64,000 nucleotides of DNA from Flavobacteriales bacterium (GCA_016699575.1 CP064979.1:310001-374000), one strand, 5' to 3'. Numbered from the stretch's first letter, positions 8,944 to 18,579 are shown. Numbers and translations are program-made. Notes: generated by a model not told the origin, from the sequence alone.

Positions 8944-10077
8944 TCAATGCTTATTCTGAGGCTTGGCACCAACAGCGGTTAACTTCTCCTTGCTGTAAAT
9001 CGATTCAAACCCGGAAACAACCTTGTCAAGCCGGACTTCCAAGCTCTTCCAAGATATCTCCAAGAACTCGTAGCGTACGCCGTCTTTAGGATCGACAGCC
9101 CATCCAGTTCTTTGGAACCCACACCTCTTCATCAGCGTGTCACCCTCAGCTGACCCTCCAATAGCACAGATCACTAAATTCTCTTTGAGATCAGCAAGGC
9201 TGGCAACCATCATCTTGAAAGCTGACGCTAACTTCGGCAGTACATCTTGGACGGTGCATGCCAAGCCTTCGATATAAATCCAGTTCACGGAGCTCTTCTC
9301 CTCCAATGAATAAATGTCATCTGCTGTAATCCTGTTCTCATATATTTCTCCATTCTTCAATGCATTATAAAAATTTCTTTTGAGCGGAAGCAAATTGATG
9401 TTTGCCCATAGGTCTTCGTCATCCCTGTAGATATAGAATACGCACGGATTCTTGTCATGCCAAGGCTTCTTGACATCGAATCCATTTATTGGGCATGGAT
9501 AGACACGCCTTGCCAACAGTTCAATCTCCGCAATCTCTGACGCGCTTGCCGTCCTGATAACGTTGCCGCGTGTCTCGTCGTGAAACATGATCTCATGCTT
9601 GTTTGGAAGATCCAGCCGCTTCCTGAAAAAATGTAGCTTGTACAGCTTCCTGTTCGCTTGACTCAGCACTTCCTGGTATTCACTGTCAGTCAGCTTGATT
9701 TTGCCCTCATATTTTCGGGCTGCAACGATAGCAATTGAATCAGCTCCATATTTCTTCGCAAAGTCGTCCCAAGATTCCTGGTTATCAATCACCGTCACCT
9801 CCTTGACCATGTGGTCGAGCATCGCCCTAGAGAACGCGAAGCCCTTGGGTTGCAGCAGGTACTTATGTATCCTTTCTGCCAGACTTCCTGCGTACGGGTC
9901 ATGATCCTTTGCTCCAACCCGATAGACAGTGTCCTTGTGCTTTCCCGACTTGTGGCGAGTATAGATGGCCGCTGCAATCTTGTTTCGAGTCGGCTCATGC
10001 CCCATCCCGAAGAACTCGTAGTCCAGCATCCTCTTTAGGAGCAGGAACAGATAGGGATTGACCCATTCCTTCTTCAT
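8944..10077 (-). CDS. hypothetical protein with GNAT-like C-terminal domain
   Basis: 377 residues. The C-terminal region (about 215-350) shows an acetyltransferase-like layout: a strand VNWIYIEGLA, a long helix, then a CGFQRTG-type motif resembling the end of GNAT folds. The N-terminal 200 residues are unrecognised. Codon use is AT-rich compared with the neighbouring conjugation genes. It precedes the 140-residue protein on the same strand, with 63 bp between them. A defence or toxin role is possible from context but not shown. Confidence 0.6.
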   Translation of the reverse strand: MKKEWVNPYLFLLLKRMLDYEFFGMGHEPTRNKIAAAIYTRHKSGKHKDTVYRVGAKDHDPYAGSLAERIHKYLLQPKGFAFSRAMLDHMVKEVTVIDNQESWDDFAKKYGADSIAIVAARKYEGKIKLTDSEYQEVLSQANRKLYKLHFFRKRLDLPNKHEIMFHDETRGNVIRTASASEIAEIELLARRVYPCPINGFDVKKPWHDKNPCVFYIYRDDEDLWANINLLPLKRNFYNALKNGEIYENRITADDIYSLEEKSSVNWIYIEGLACTVQDVLPKLASAFKMMVASLADLKENLVICAIGGSAEGDTLMKRCGFQRTGWAVDPKDGVRYEFLEISWKSLEVRLDKVVSGFESIYSKEKLTAVGAKPQNKH

Positions 10078-10206
10078 ACGTCCAAAAGTAGGTCGTCTAT
10101 GGTGTGCCGACGGCGCAATCAGGCTCGCCTGCTCAAGTGTCCAAAAGTTTGGACATGCCCACCCATCTACGTTTGCCTCGTCACGAATTCAAACAACCCA
10201 AATCAC

Positions 10207-10404
10207 ATGAGCCTCAACAGCAACGACCGCAAGCAGATCGTCAAGGACGCGATCAGCGATGGATACCGCAAGAGCACGGACGGTACCAAACTGATCGACG
10301 ACAAAGGTGGACGGATCAAGTTCGCCGAGTCGGGTGGCAGCGTCAACGTGAACGGTACCACGTACAATACCCCGAGTGGTGCGCGGAACAGCACCAAAAG
10401 GTAA
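10207..10404 (+). CDS. small hypothetical protein
   Basis: 65 residues starting at the ATG at 10207 (MSLNSNDRKQIVKDAISDGY); an upstream in-frame extension has no coding character. Polar, with a helix followed by a short beta-rich GGRIKFAESGGSVNVNGTTY segment. It is closed by a strong terminator and precedes the coupling-protein gene. Function unknown. Confidence 0.6.
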   Translation: MSLNSNDRKQIVKDAISDGYRKSTDGTKLIDDKGGRIKFAESGGSVNVNGTTYNTPSGARNSTKR

Positions 10405-10425
10405 AGATCCCCGACCACGACGATG

Positions 10426-10455
10426 AAAGAGGGGCATCACGCCCCTCTTTTATTT
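10426..10455 (+). terminator. rho-independent terminator
   Basis: AAAGAGGGGC (10426-10435) pairs perfectly with GCCCCTCTTT (10441-10450) around a 5-nt loop, followed by TTATTT. It closes the small gene 10207-10404. Confidence 0.85.
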
Positions 10456-10486
10456 CTGAACCTCACTCCAACGAGCGGACAACCCC

Positions 10487-12055
10487 ATGAACCCAACGCA
10501 CGCACTTGCCGGAAGTCAGCACGAGCTAGGTTGGAACCTTGATAGTCCACTGCTTCAGATACCGGAAGAAGGCGGAAAGCCCTTCGCGTGGACGATACGC
10601 AACGCTGTTGAAGGCGTGCAGGTATTCGGAGGCATCGGTTCAGGCAAGACCTCCGGTTCCGGACGCGTGCTGGCGCTCAAGTACCTCGCCAATGGCTTCG
10701 GTGGTCTTGTGCTGACAGCGAAGACCGATGAGAAAGCGCATTGGCAGGAGATGTGTCGGCTTACGGGTAGAACAGATGACCTGATCATCGTCGAGCCCGG
10801 TCAGTTGAACCGTTTCAACATGCTGGAGTACATCTCAACGGACAGAGACAGTTCGCTCGCGCAGAACATAGTGCAGGTGCTCCACACGGTGATAAGTGCG
10901 AGTCAAGAGAAGTCCAGCGGCAAACAAGAAGATGCTTTCTGGGAGACGGCGCTCGATATGGTGATGTTCAACATCGTCGATCTGTGCCTGCTCGCCTACG
11001 GCAAGGTGACGCTTCAACTGCTGCATGATGTGGCGCAGGCCATGCCCCAGAATCCCGATGGGCAACCGACACCATCTCGTACCGACAAGAAAGACTACAG
11101 CGCCTATGACCGCGCCTTTATCACGGCGCAACAAAAGGTAGACCGGCTTGTGGAAGAGTTTCGCAAGCGTTTCCCAGCAGCCGATCTGCAACACCTGACC
11201 GACGGTGAGCTTACGCAACAGGAGGATGAGGCAATCCCTGAGCTGCGCCGTATGCAGCAGCTCGACAACTTCTTCTTTGAGGTGCTGAACAAGCTCAGCA
11301 GCAAGACACGATCCATCATTGACTTCTCGCTCCTGGGCTTTCTCTACGGGTTGCTGCAAGACCCTTGCAACACCTTGCTGTTCCGTCACGCCTCGACCTT
11401 CACCCCGGAAGATTGCTATACCAAGGGCAAGATCGTCGTGATCAATCTGCCGGTCAAGAAATACCACGCCGTTGGACGCGACTGCCAGATCATGTTCAAG
11501 TACATCTGGCAACGGGCGATGGAGATCAGGGACACGCACCACAATGGTCGCCCGGTGTTTCTCTGGGCAGATGAGGCGCAACACTTCCTGCACGCGCATG
11601 ACGCCGAGTATCAGGCCACAGCGCGCAGCAGCCGCATTGCCACGGTCTATATCTCACAGAACCTGCCCAACTATTACGCGAATATGAGCGGTGAGCGCAG
11701 CGCACACCGCGTCAAGAGCTTCATCGGCACACTTGGCACCAAAATCTTCCACGCCAATGCCGACATAGAGACCAACACCTATGCCGCCGATCTGATAGGC
11801 GAAGCCTATACCGAAGAGACTCAGTCGGCCAAGTCCGTTGCAGGCGGATTCAGCGCATCGGAAACCACCTCCTGGGTCTTGCGCAAGATGGTGCGCCCCG
11901 AAGAGTTTGTCGGACTCAAGACCGGCGGCCCGGATAACGATTACAAGGTGGTGGGCTATATGCATGTCCAGGGCAAGCGCTTCGCAAGCGGATTCAATCA
12001 CAAGGCCGTCACCTTCTCACAACACTACGTAGCCCTCAACCAAGCGACCCGTTAA
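10487..12055 (+). CDS. type IV coupling protein (VirD4/TraD/TrwB-like ATPase)
   Basis: 522 residues. Walker A GIGSGKTS at about 48-55, Walker B FLWADEAQ at about 357-364, and a C-terminal region (TARSSRIATVYISQNLPNYYANM) typical of TraG/TraD TraM-recognition domains. No clear N-terminal transmembrane anchor is visible, as in shorter coupling ATPases. The role is to bring relaxase-bound DNA to a type IV secretion channel at the inner membrane. It is followed by a membrane protein and the MobF relaxase in the same direction, forming the transfer module. No VirB4 or other channel genes are seen in the window. Confidence 0.85.
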   Translation: MNPTHALAGSQHELGWNLDSPLLQIPEEGGKPFAWTIRNAVEGVQVFGGIGSGKTSGSGRVLALKYLANGFGGLVLTAKTDEKAHWQEMCRLTGRTDDLIIVEPGQLNRFNMLEYISTDRDSSLAQNIVQVLHTVISASQEKSSGKQEDAFWETALDMVMFNIVDLCLLAYGKVTLQLLHDVAQAMPQNPDGQPTPSRTDKKDYSAYDRAFITAQQKVDRLVEEFRKRFPAADLQHLTDGELTQQEDEAIPELRRMQQLDNFFFEVLNKLSSKTRSIIDFSLLGFLYGLLQDPCNTLLFRHASTFTPEDCYTKGKIVVINLPVKKYHAVGRDCQIMFKYIWQRAMEIRDTHHNGRPVFLWADEAQHFLHAHDAEYQATARSSRIATVYISQNLPNYYANMSGERSAHRVKSFIGTLGTKIFHANADIETNTYAADLIGEAYTEETQSAKSVAGGFSASETTSWVLRKMVRPEEFVGLKTGGPDNDYKVVGYMHVQGKRFASGFNHKAVTFSQHYVALNQATR

Positions 12056-12087
12056 TCAAAACAAAAACCCCAACACCTCGAACTCCG

Positions 12088-12822
12088 ATGAAAAAGAACC
12101 TCTACTACCGTGCGACGATGAGCCGTCGCAACGTTATCAAGGAAGCCATCTTCAACTTCTTCCTTGGCATCTGCTCGTACCCGCGCCTCGTCTTGGAAGT
12201 GTTCCTGCGCCGGAACATGGGCGAGCGCTATTTCACACTCGCCTCGGCCATCACCGTCGGGCTCATCTTGGTGCTCTTGCCGTTTGCCGAATACGCCTTC
12301 CGCCGCTCCTTCGGTTACGTGCTGGGGCACAATTGGGTCTGGTACGCTTTCGTTGCGGCCTATGGCTACTTCTCCTATCGCCGGTACTTGGAGGTGAAAC
12401 ACGAGCCGTCAGTCTTCGACTTTGCTCGCTACAGCCTGAGCGACGGCATCCTGTTGCCCCAGTTCCGCAACTCCGGCTTCAGCATTCGCGTCCAAGAAAT
12501 CTGGATGGAGCCGTTGGCGGCCTTCATCCTGGGTATAGTTCTGCTACCCCTTGGTCAGTCCATGCTAGGATCGCTGTTCATCGTCTGCGCCGTCGTCTAC
12601 TCGGTGAGTAAAGCCGGTGCCTATTACAAGGGTGATAACTTCATCATGGACAAGATCGACGAGATGATCTGCAACGAGGATCTGAAGCGTGCACTCATCG
12701 ACAACGAAGAGTCCAATCGTGGCATCCGCTTCCGTAGCAAGTTCCCCAGCAAGCAAGAGCTGCGCGTCCAACTTTCGGACGCCGTTGTGGAAGAAGAGGA
12801 GTACGCTCCGGAGGTCGTTTAG
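12088..12822 (+). CDS. membrane protein of the transfer module
   Basis: 244 residues with hydrophobic segments at about 48-70, 82-100 and 149-182, and an acidic C-terminal tail ending in EEEEYAPEVV. It lies 32 bp after the coupling ATPase and before the relaxase, in the same orientation, so probably the same operon. I do not recognise the family. By position it may anchor or assist the coupling ATPase, which lacks an evident membrane anchor of its own; this is inference. Confidence 0.65.
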   Translation: MKKNLYYRATMSRRNVIKEAIFNFFLGICSYPRLVLEVFLRRNMGERYFTLASAITVGLILVLLPFAEYAFRRSFGYVLGHNWVWYAFVAAYGYFSYRRYLEVKHEPSVFDFARYSLSDGILLPQFRNSGFSIRVQEIWMEPLAAFILGIVLLPLGQSMLGSLFIVCAVVYSVSKAGAYYKGDNFIMDKIDEMICNEDLKRALIDNEESNRGIRFRSKFPSKQELRVQLSDAVVEEEEYAPEVV

Positions 12823-12980
12823 GGTCGTTAGCACCGCTAAGGGAAGATGTCTGATGCATTTTCTTCTACTGGCTTTAACCGCATTCCGTTCGAGACACTG
12901 CCATAGTCGACACCTGCAAAGGCTTTAACCAAGGGCGATCTTTTCCCGCCATCCCCTCCCATTGCGCTATACCACTTCCA
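12823..12980. other. candidate oriT region upstream of the relaxase gene
   Basis: 158 non-coding bp directly before the MobF relaxase gene. It contains a 10-bp direct repeat GGCTTTAACC (12871-12880 and 12921-12930) and a short inverted repeat TTAGC-acc-GCTAA (12828-12840). MobF origins of transfer often lie beside the relaxase gene and hold such repeats. No nic sequence is recognised. Confidence 0.3.
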
Positions 12981-15725
12981 ATGATCCGTATGGTGCAAAG
13001 TGTGTCGGCTGCGCATGCCAAGTCCTACTACTCCGACGCGCTGCTCAAGTCCGACTATTATCTCGAAGACCAAGAGCTTGGAGGTAACTTCCAAGGGCGG
13101 CTTGCTGCACGCTTGGGATTGGCTGGCCGTGCGACCAAGGATGACTTCTTTGCCTTATGTGAGAACCGGCATCCGCTAACGGGCAAACCACTCACCCCAA
13201 GGACGAAGAGCAATCGCACGACCGGCTACGATATCAACTTCCATGTGCCCAAGTCGGTCTCGCTGGTGCATGTCCTGTCCAAGGACGACCACATCCTGGA
13301 AGCCTTCCGAGGGAGCGTTGCGGAGACGATGGCCGACATAGAAGCCGACAGCAAGTCACGCGTGCGGAAGGACAAAGTCTACACCGACCGCCCAACCGGC
13401 GAGTTGATCTGGATGGACTTCATCCATCAGACGGCGCGACCAGTCGAAGGCCATCATCCTGACCCGCACCTACACGCGCATTGCTATGTGTTCAACGCCA
13501 CCTTCGATAAGGAGGAGGGGCGCATCAAGGCGGGACAGTTCCGCGACATCAAGCGCGACATGCCGTACTACCAGGCGCTCTTTCACAAACGACTCTCCGA
13601 CAAGCTCATCGAGTTGGGCTATGACGTGCGCCGCACCAAGAAATCGTTTGAGATCGAAGGTGTGCCGCAACGGGCCTTGGAACATTTTTCCAAGCGCACG
13701 GACGAGATCGGCAGGATCGCCCACGAGAAGGGGATCACGGATGCGAAAGCGCTTGATGGACTCGGGGCACGTACCCGCTCCAAAAAGCAAAAGGGCCTGA
13801 GCATGACGGAACTGAAGGCGAACTGGCGGGAGCAGATTGCAAACTTGGGAATGTCCACGTCAGAGGGTGGCAAGTCCATCCGCTTTGCGGGGGCCAAAGA
13901 AGAGAAAGAGGGGATCGCGCAGCGGAGCTTCGATCATTCCTTGCGTCACCACTTTGACAAGGCATCGGTGATGCCCGCACGACGACTGCTGGCCACCGTC
14001 TACACGCAATGCATCGGCCATGCAAAGGCGACCATCCAACAAGCGAACGACCTGTTCGATAAGAGTCCTTCCTTGTTGCGGGTTGAGGAGAACGGTCAGG
14101 TGCTTTGCACCACCAAGGTCGTCCTCTCCGAAGAGAAGCGCATGGTGGCTTTGGCACGGACAGGGATCGGCAAGTTGACGCCGCTTTACGCTGAAGCACC
14201 GAAGATGAAACTTGACGGTGCGCAACGCAAGGCTGTTGAGCACGTCCTGACAACCTCTGATCGCGTGTCCATCATCCGAGGCGCGGCTGGAACTGGTAAG
14301 ACCACGCTGATGCGTGAAGCAGTGGCTTGGATGGAAAAGGCCGGTAAGCGCGTCACGGTCGTGGCACCAACATCCATCGCCTCGCGCGATGTGTTGCGCA
14401 GTGAAGGATTCTCCAAGGCGGATACGGTCGCCTCCCTGTTGCTGAACAAAGAGCTACAGCACGGATTGAAGGACGGCGTGCTGTGGGTGGATGAAGCGGG
14501 TATGCTAGGGACAAAGGATATGACCGCGCTGTTGGAACTGGCCACGAAGAAAAATGCACGTGTGATCTTGGGCGGCGACACGCGACAACATTCCAGCGTA
14601 CAGCGAGGGGATGCGTTGCGCATCCTCAACACGGTCGGCAAGATCAGAACCGCCGAAGTGTCCAAAATCTACCGGCAGAAGAACGTCGATCACCGGGAAG
14701 CCGTGAGCATGCTCGCTGCTGGTAACGTCAAAGAGGCGTTCGACAAGCTCGATCGCATGGGTGCCATCGTGGATGTCGATCGGCAAAAGCCCAACGACAA
14801 GTTGGTGGATGACTACCTCGACGCGCTGAAACGAAAGAAGTCGGTACTGGTGGTTTGTCCGACCAATGGTCACAGACGGGGACTGACGGAAGACATCCGT
14901 AACCGCATGCGTCAGGCCGGCATGATCGGTAAGAAAGAGATCAAGGCGGATCGCTTGGACAACCTGTACCTCTCAGCGGCAGAGAAAGAAGACTGGCAGA
15001 ACTACAAGCCGGGGCAGGTCGTCCAGTTCACCCAGCATGCACCGAAGATCAAGCGCGGCAGTCAGTGGGTGATTGAAAGCGCTTCCGAAAGCCAGGTCAT
15101 GCTCAAGGATGAGCGTACGGGTTCAACCGTGGAACTGCCGCAAGGCCGTTCCCATTGCTTCGATGTCTTGGAACGATCACAAATCGAAATGGCTAAGGGG
15201 GATGCGATCAAGATCACGCGCAACAGCTATGACCGGGAAAAGAGACGCATGGACAACGGGCAAGTGTTCGATGTGCTGTCCGTGCGTAAGGACGGGCGCA
15301 TTGAGCTGCAGAGCAAGGGGAGTAAACAGGTCTATCAGGTCACGCGCGACTTCGGCCATCTCGATCACGCGCATTGCGTGACTTCCTATGCCTCACAGGG
15401 CAAAACAGTGGATGAGGTTCTGATCGCACAACCCCAAGTGACCTTTCCGGCAACGAACGCCAAGCAGTTTTATGTTTCCGCTTCAAGGTCAAGGGAACGC
15501 GTCAAGATCTACACCGACGATAAGGAAGGCCTGCTTGCTCAGGTCCAACGCTTGGGTGATCGGACTTCCGCCTTGGAGATCGCAAGCCTGATCGACCATC
15601 AGGATCACGTCTTGCACAAGCTGCGAGAGGATCGCCAAGCACCGGAGCCTCATCGCGAACCGGAGCCGAAAAAGGAGCTGATACAACCTTTCCGCAAAGA
15701 GCGCGACTATGAGCCAAGACTTTAG
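12981..15725 (+). CDS. MobF-family conjugative relaxase-helicase (TrwC/TraI-like)
   Basis: 914 residues. The N-terminal TrwC relaxase domain (about 1-290) has paired N-terminal tyrosines (KSYYSDALLKSDYY) and the three-His metal motif HHPDPHLHAH at about 157-166. The C-terminal RecD/TraI-like helicase domain has Walker A GAAGTGKTT at about 434-442, and DEAG (WVDEAGML) at about 505. It nicks at oriT, stays covalently bound to the DNA and unwinds it for transfer. Same orientation as the coupling ATPase and membrane protein. Length and domain order are complete, so the gene is probably functional. Confidence 0.93.
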   Translation: MIRMVQSVSAAHAKSYYSDALLKSDYYLEDQELGGNFQGRLAARLGLAGRATKDDFFALCENRHPLTGKPLTPRTKSNRTTGYDINFHVPKSVSLVHVLSKDDHILEAFRGSVAETMADIEADSKSRVRKDKVYTDRPTGELIWMDFIHQTARPVEGHHPDPHLHAHCYVFNATFDKEEGRIKAGQFRDIKRDMPYYQALFHKRLSDKLIELGYDVRRTKKSFEIEGVPQRALEHFSKRTDEIGRIAHEKGITDAKALDGLGARTRSKKQKGLSMTELKANWREQIANLGMSTSEGGKSIRFAGAKEEKEGIAQRSFDHSLRHHFDKASVMPARRLLATVYTQCIGHAKATIQQANDLFDKSPSLLRVEENGQVLCTTKVVLSEEKRMVALARTGIGKLTPLYAEAPKMKLDGAQRKAVEHVLTTSDRVSIIRGAAGTGKTTLMREAVAWMEKAGKRVTVVAPTSIASRDVLRSEGFSKADTVASLLLNKELQHGLKDGVLWVDEAGMLGTKDMTALLELATKKNARVILGGDTRQHSSVQRGDALRILNTVGKIRTAEVSKIYRQKNVDHREAVSMLAAGNVKEAFDKLDRMGAIVDVDRQKPNDKLVDDYLDALKRKKSVLVVCPTNGHRRGLTEDIRNRMRQAGMIGKKEIKADRLDNLYLSAAEKEDWQNYKPGQVVQFTQHAPKIKRGSQWVIESASESQVMLKDERTGSTVELPQGRSHCFDVLERSQIEMAKGDAIKITRNSYDREKRRMDNGQVFDVLSVRKDGRIELQSKGSKQVYQVTRDFGHLDHAHCVTSYASQGKTVDEVLIAQPQVTFPATNAKQFYVSASRSRERVKIYTDDKEGLLAQVQRLGDRTSALEIASLIDHQDHVLHKLREDRQAPEPHREPEPKKELIQPFRKERDYEPRL

Positions 15726-16098
15726 GTCGCGGTACGGTGAGATGCGGGCCAATGACCCGACGACTCCCGAACAGGATCCACAGAACAAGGCCGTGAGCGA
15801 GAACTATCCCGCGCACAGCAACACCCGCAACATCGTCTTTGAGCGGCCCGATGGCCGACGGTTCTTCTTGAACTACAGCTACCTCGTGTTCAGCGAGGAG
15901 GTCGAAGCAGGGACAAGTATCGTCCTGGTCTTCACCACGCACACCGTCAAGCTGAACGGGCTTCGACTGAATGGCTTGCTTGATGAACTGGCCAGTCACT
16001 TGCCTAAGACTATTACCGCAACTGAAGTCCGGTACAATGCTACGCTTGAGGACAACCAGCCGGTAGTCAACGAAATAATTCTAATCGCTAACGGATAA
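15709..16098 (+). CDS. small hypothetical protein following the relaxase
   Basis: 129 residues, starting inside the last codons of the relaxase gene (17-bp overlap), which suggests translational coupling. The protein has a predicted beta-strand pattern (RRFFLNYSYLVFSEEVEAGTSIVLVFTTHTVKL). No family recognised. Likely an accessory gene of the mobilization operon. Confidence 0.65.
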   Translation: MSQDFRSRYGEMRANDPTTPEQDPQNKAVSENYPAHSNTRNIVFERPDGRRFFLNYSYLVFSEEVEAGTSIVLVFTTHTVKLNGLRLNGLLDELASHLPKTITATEVRYNATLEDNQPVVNEIILIANG

Positions 16099-16129
16099 GC
16101 ATGCCTTGCCGCCGAGCAGGGTTCAGCAC

Positions 16130-18424
16130 TCAAGCTCTTCTCGCAAATTTCATCGTTCGAGTAGCATGATCAACAAGTTCTTGATCATTGATGGTCGCCG
16201 TCGCATAGGCCGGGTTGGTGTCATGGTGAAACCTGTTCGCATAGTCCATCAAATGGCGAAGCTCGACCGTGTCTACCTGATTTAAGATTGTGGCGCTGGT
16301 AGTGAGTGCTTGGTCGCACTCATTGTGGAAGTGTCCGAGCAGTTTCCCTGGTGGAAAATGAGCGGGATACGCAACGCGAAGGAAAGCTTCCAGAACATGG
16401 CGCAGAGCCGCCGCAACTTCGCGCTCTTTTCCAGAGTGCCCCATGGTGATATAGTGCTGGATCATGGCGTGCCGCTTGTCGTGTTCGGTGATGCAATCCT
16501 GATGAACATCCCATGCATCTATAGATGATGCTGATTGACCACTGCGAATGATTCTCAGTGCGCTGCGGGTATCCTTGTCCGAACCCTCCCATATCTGGCA
16601 CAGGAAAGGTTTGGAATGGGACAACACAATCACCTGCTTCACGCGCTTGGCCAGGGTGCGCATTTCCTGAACGGTGGCAAGTGACCTGTGTTCGTCGAGA
16701 CTGGTCATCGGGTCGTCAATCACCACAATCTTTTGAGCAAGCGCCAAGTCCTGATCGAGGGAAGCAAAGTAGAACGCCAATGCCAAAGTGTTCCTGTCAC
16801 CAGCGCTCATGCTATTCTTGAAAGATGGCCCGTCATCCGCGATCAACGGAACGGTTACATTGTTGATAAGGACACTGTATGTGCAGGATGATCCGCCCCT
16901 GTGGTTTTGAGAACTCACTCCGGCGAGCCGGAAGCCTGCATTGAATCTCCCGAGGTAAGTGTTAATCGCCGCTTCATACCGCGTGAAGATGCTAGCGCGG
17001 TATTGATCCAGAGCCGCCCTTGCCTTGTCACGTAATAGTTCGGTCGCCTTCTTGGCGCTCTTTTCGTCAAGATATGCCTGGCATAGCGGCGCGATGGTCG
17101 GGCTATGTCGCGCCAAGGTCATCTTCAACTTGGTCAGCTCGGCATTCAAAGTGACAACATTGGCGGTGGCGGCTTTCTCCTTCACCGCGGAAATCTGCGC
17201 ATTGCTATCCGACAGAGTTCTGGATATGGCGGCTATGACATCGCGATGCGCGTCATACGCGGCAATGTCGTCCACGATCTCCTGCGTGAGGGCCATCTTT
17301 TCGAGCGGCGATGCCAGCTTGGCTCGAAGGATGGCTAAGACAGGCTCGCGCGAGGCCTTCCAAGCGCGCGCGATTTCGGCGGTATCAACGGTAATGACTG
17401 GCACCTCAGTGAATTTCCGCCAGAAGTCGCCAGTCTGAATGGCCAGTCGCACGGCACGTTCAAAGGCTGACTGTACTTCTCCATCATGGGCGGTTGCCAC
17501 CGCCTTACCGTGGTCTGTGATTGCCTGTTTCAGTGCAGCATAGCCCTCACTGAAATAGGCTTGATAATGCGGGATTATGCGGGCATGCTCAAGCCCCTGA
17601 GCACAGAAGGGGCATTCCTCGCCCGTTTCACCAGCCGATGCGGCCGGAATCTTCTGCATCCCCTCACCAACCCAGGCTTCAGCCCCCTTACCCAGCTTGG
17701 CAAGATGGCGCTTCACAAGGGCGGTGGTGTCCGCCTGCAATCCAGGTAGATCACTTTGAAGCACCGCATTTATGGCCGCAGCGTCGAAAGCCGGCAATTC
17801 AAGCGCTTGGAAGCTTGGTTGCTGCTTGATTGCATCGGCGGCGCGGGCAGCGGCCAGATTGCGCTCGGCCGCCTTAACCTCGGCCTCGATATTGACGTTC
17901 ACCGGCAGGGCACAAAAGGCGTCCACAGTCAACGTGCCGCGTTCGGCTGCCGGTATGGCGGCCTCTTTTGTCTTCAAGGCGCGGTTATGCACCTCAACCT
18001 CATCGACATGAGTTTTCAAGGTAGCATTCAAGGCGACGCCTTGTGCACCCAGTATAAGCTCATGCAGGTTTTGCTTGTGGCCCGTCTCAATCTCGATGCC
18101 TGAACAAACATTCTGCGCGACGAAATTGTCGTCAAATATGGCGATGTCCGAAAGCGGAGCTGACCATGCACCATTCTGAAAGGTATGCGACCGACCATTC
18201 ACATCGATGACGACATGGGGCGAATGCGGAGCACCTAGTCTATGGCGTTCGATAATCGGAGTCGGGCTATTCGTGCCCAATGAGCGCAGAATGCTGGCTA
18301 GCGTGGTCTTTCCCCGGCCGTTCTCGGCATAGATCAAAGTCAGCTTTGTAAGGCCCGTTTGCTGGCCCGGAGACACGTTCTCGAACTGGCCAATATTCCT
18401 AAGGAGTTGTATGCGGTCTACCAT
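16130..18424 (-). CDS. AAA_13-type ATPase with zinc-hook-like coiled coil
   Basis: 764 residues from the ATG at 18424; a GTG at 18472 would add 16, but the P-loop domain begins right after the ATG. Walker A AENGRGKTT at about 33-41, long helical middle with a CPFC pair at about 270-273, and an SMC/Rad50-like signature and Walker B (SAGDRNTLAL, IVVIDDPMTSLD at about 567-578). The layout matches the RloC/PrrC-like AAA_13 group, several of which are phage-defence ATPases. The C-terminus has an R-x3-E (RHVLE, about 674) and several histidines, loosely recalling the PrrC anticodon-nuclease triad; this is not convincing without alignment. It is opposite in direction to the mobilization operon, so it is a cargo insertion. 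Confidence 0.75.
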   Translation of the reverse strand: MVDRIQLLRNIGQFENVSPGQQTGLTKLTLIYAENGRGKTTLASILRSLGTNSPTPIIERHRLGAPHSPHVVIDVNGRSHTFQNGAWSAPLSDIAIFDDNFVAQNVCSGIEIETGHKQNLHELILGAQGVALNATLKTHVDEVEVHNRALKTKEAAIPAAERGTLTVDAFCALPVNVNIEAEVKAAERNLAAARAADAIKQQPSFQALELPAFDAAAINAVLQSDLPGLQADTTALVKRHLAKLGKGAEAWVGEGMQKIPAASAGETGEECPFCAQGLEHARIIPHYQAYFSEGYAALKQAITDHGKAVATAHDGEVQSAFERAVRLAIQTGDFWRKFTEVPVITVDTAEIARAWKASREPVLAILRAKLASPLEKMALTQEIVDDIAAYDAHRDVIAAISRTLSDSNAQISAVKEKAATANVVTLNAELTKLKMTLARHSPTIAPLCQAYLDEKSAKKATELLRDKARAALDQYRASIFTRYEAAINTYLGRFNAGFRLAGVSSQNHRGGSSCTYSVLINNVTVPLIADDGPSFKNSMSAGDRNTLALAFYFASLDQDLALAQKIVVIDDPMTSLDEHRSLATVQEMRTLAKRVKQVIVLSHSKPFLCQIWEGSDKDTRSALRIIRSGQSASSIDAWDVHQDCITEHDKRHAMIQHYITMGHSGKEREVAAALRHVLEAFLRVAYPAHFPPGKLLGHFHNECDQALTTSATILNQVDTVELRHLMDYANRFHHDTNPAYATATINDQELVDHATRTMKFARRA

Positions 18425-18579
18425 GCTCTTCGCTTTCCTTACATGCTGCTCATCACGTGCATCGTTAGACACTAAGCCAAGTTCAAGGAGCGTCTTAACC
18501 TTAGGTCATGTGAGTATAGCACAGAATCACGCAAGCAGCAACATGCGAGGACCTCTGATCAAACCTCTCGCCATAGTTT

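Noticed and set aside
10099..10206. Upstream start for the 65-residue protein
   Set aside because: The extension is cysteine/proline-rich without coding bias; the ATG at 10207 starts a coherent helical protein.
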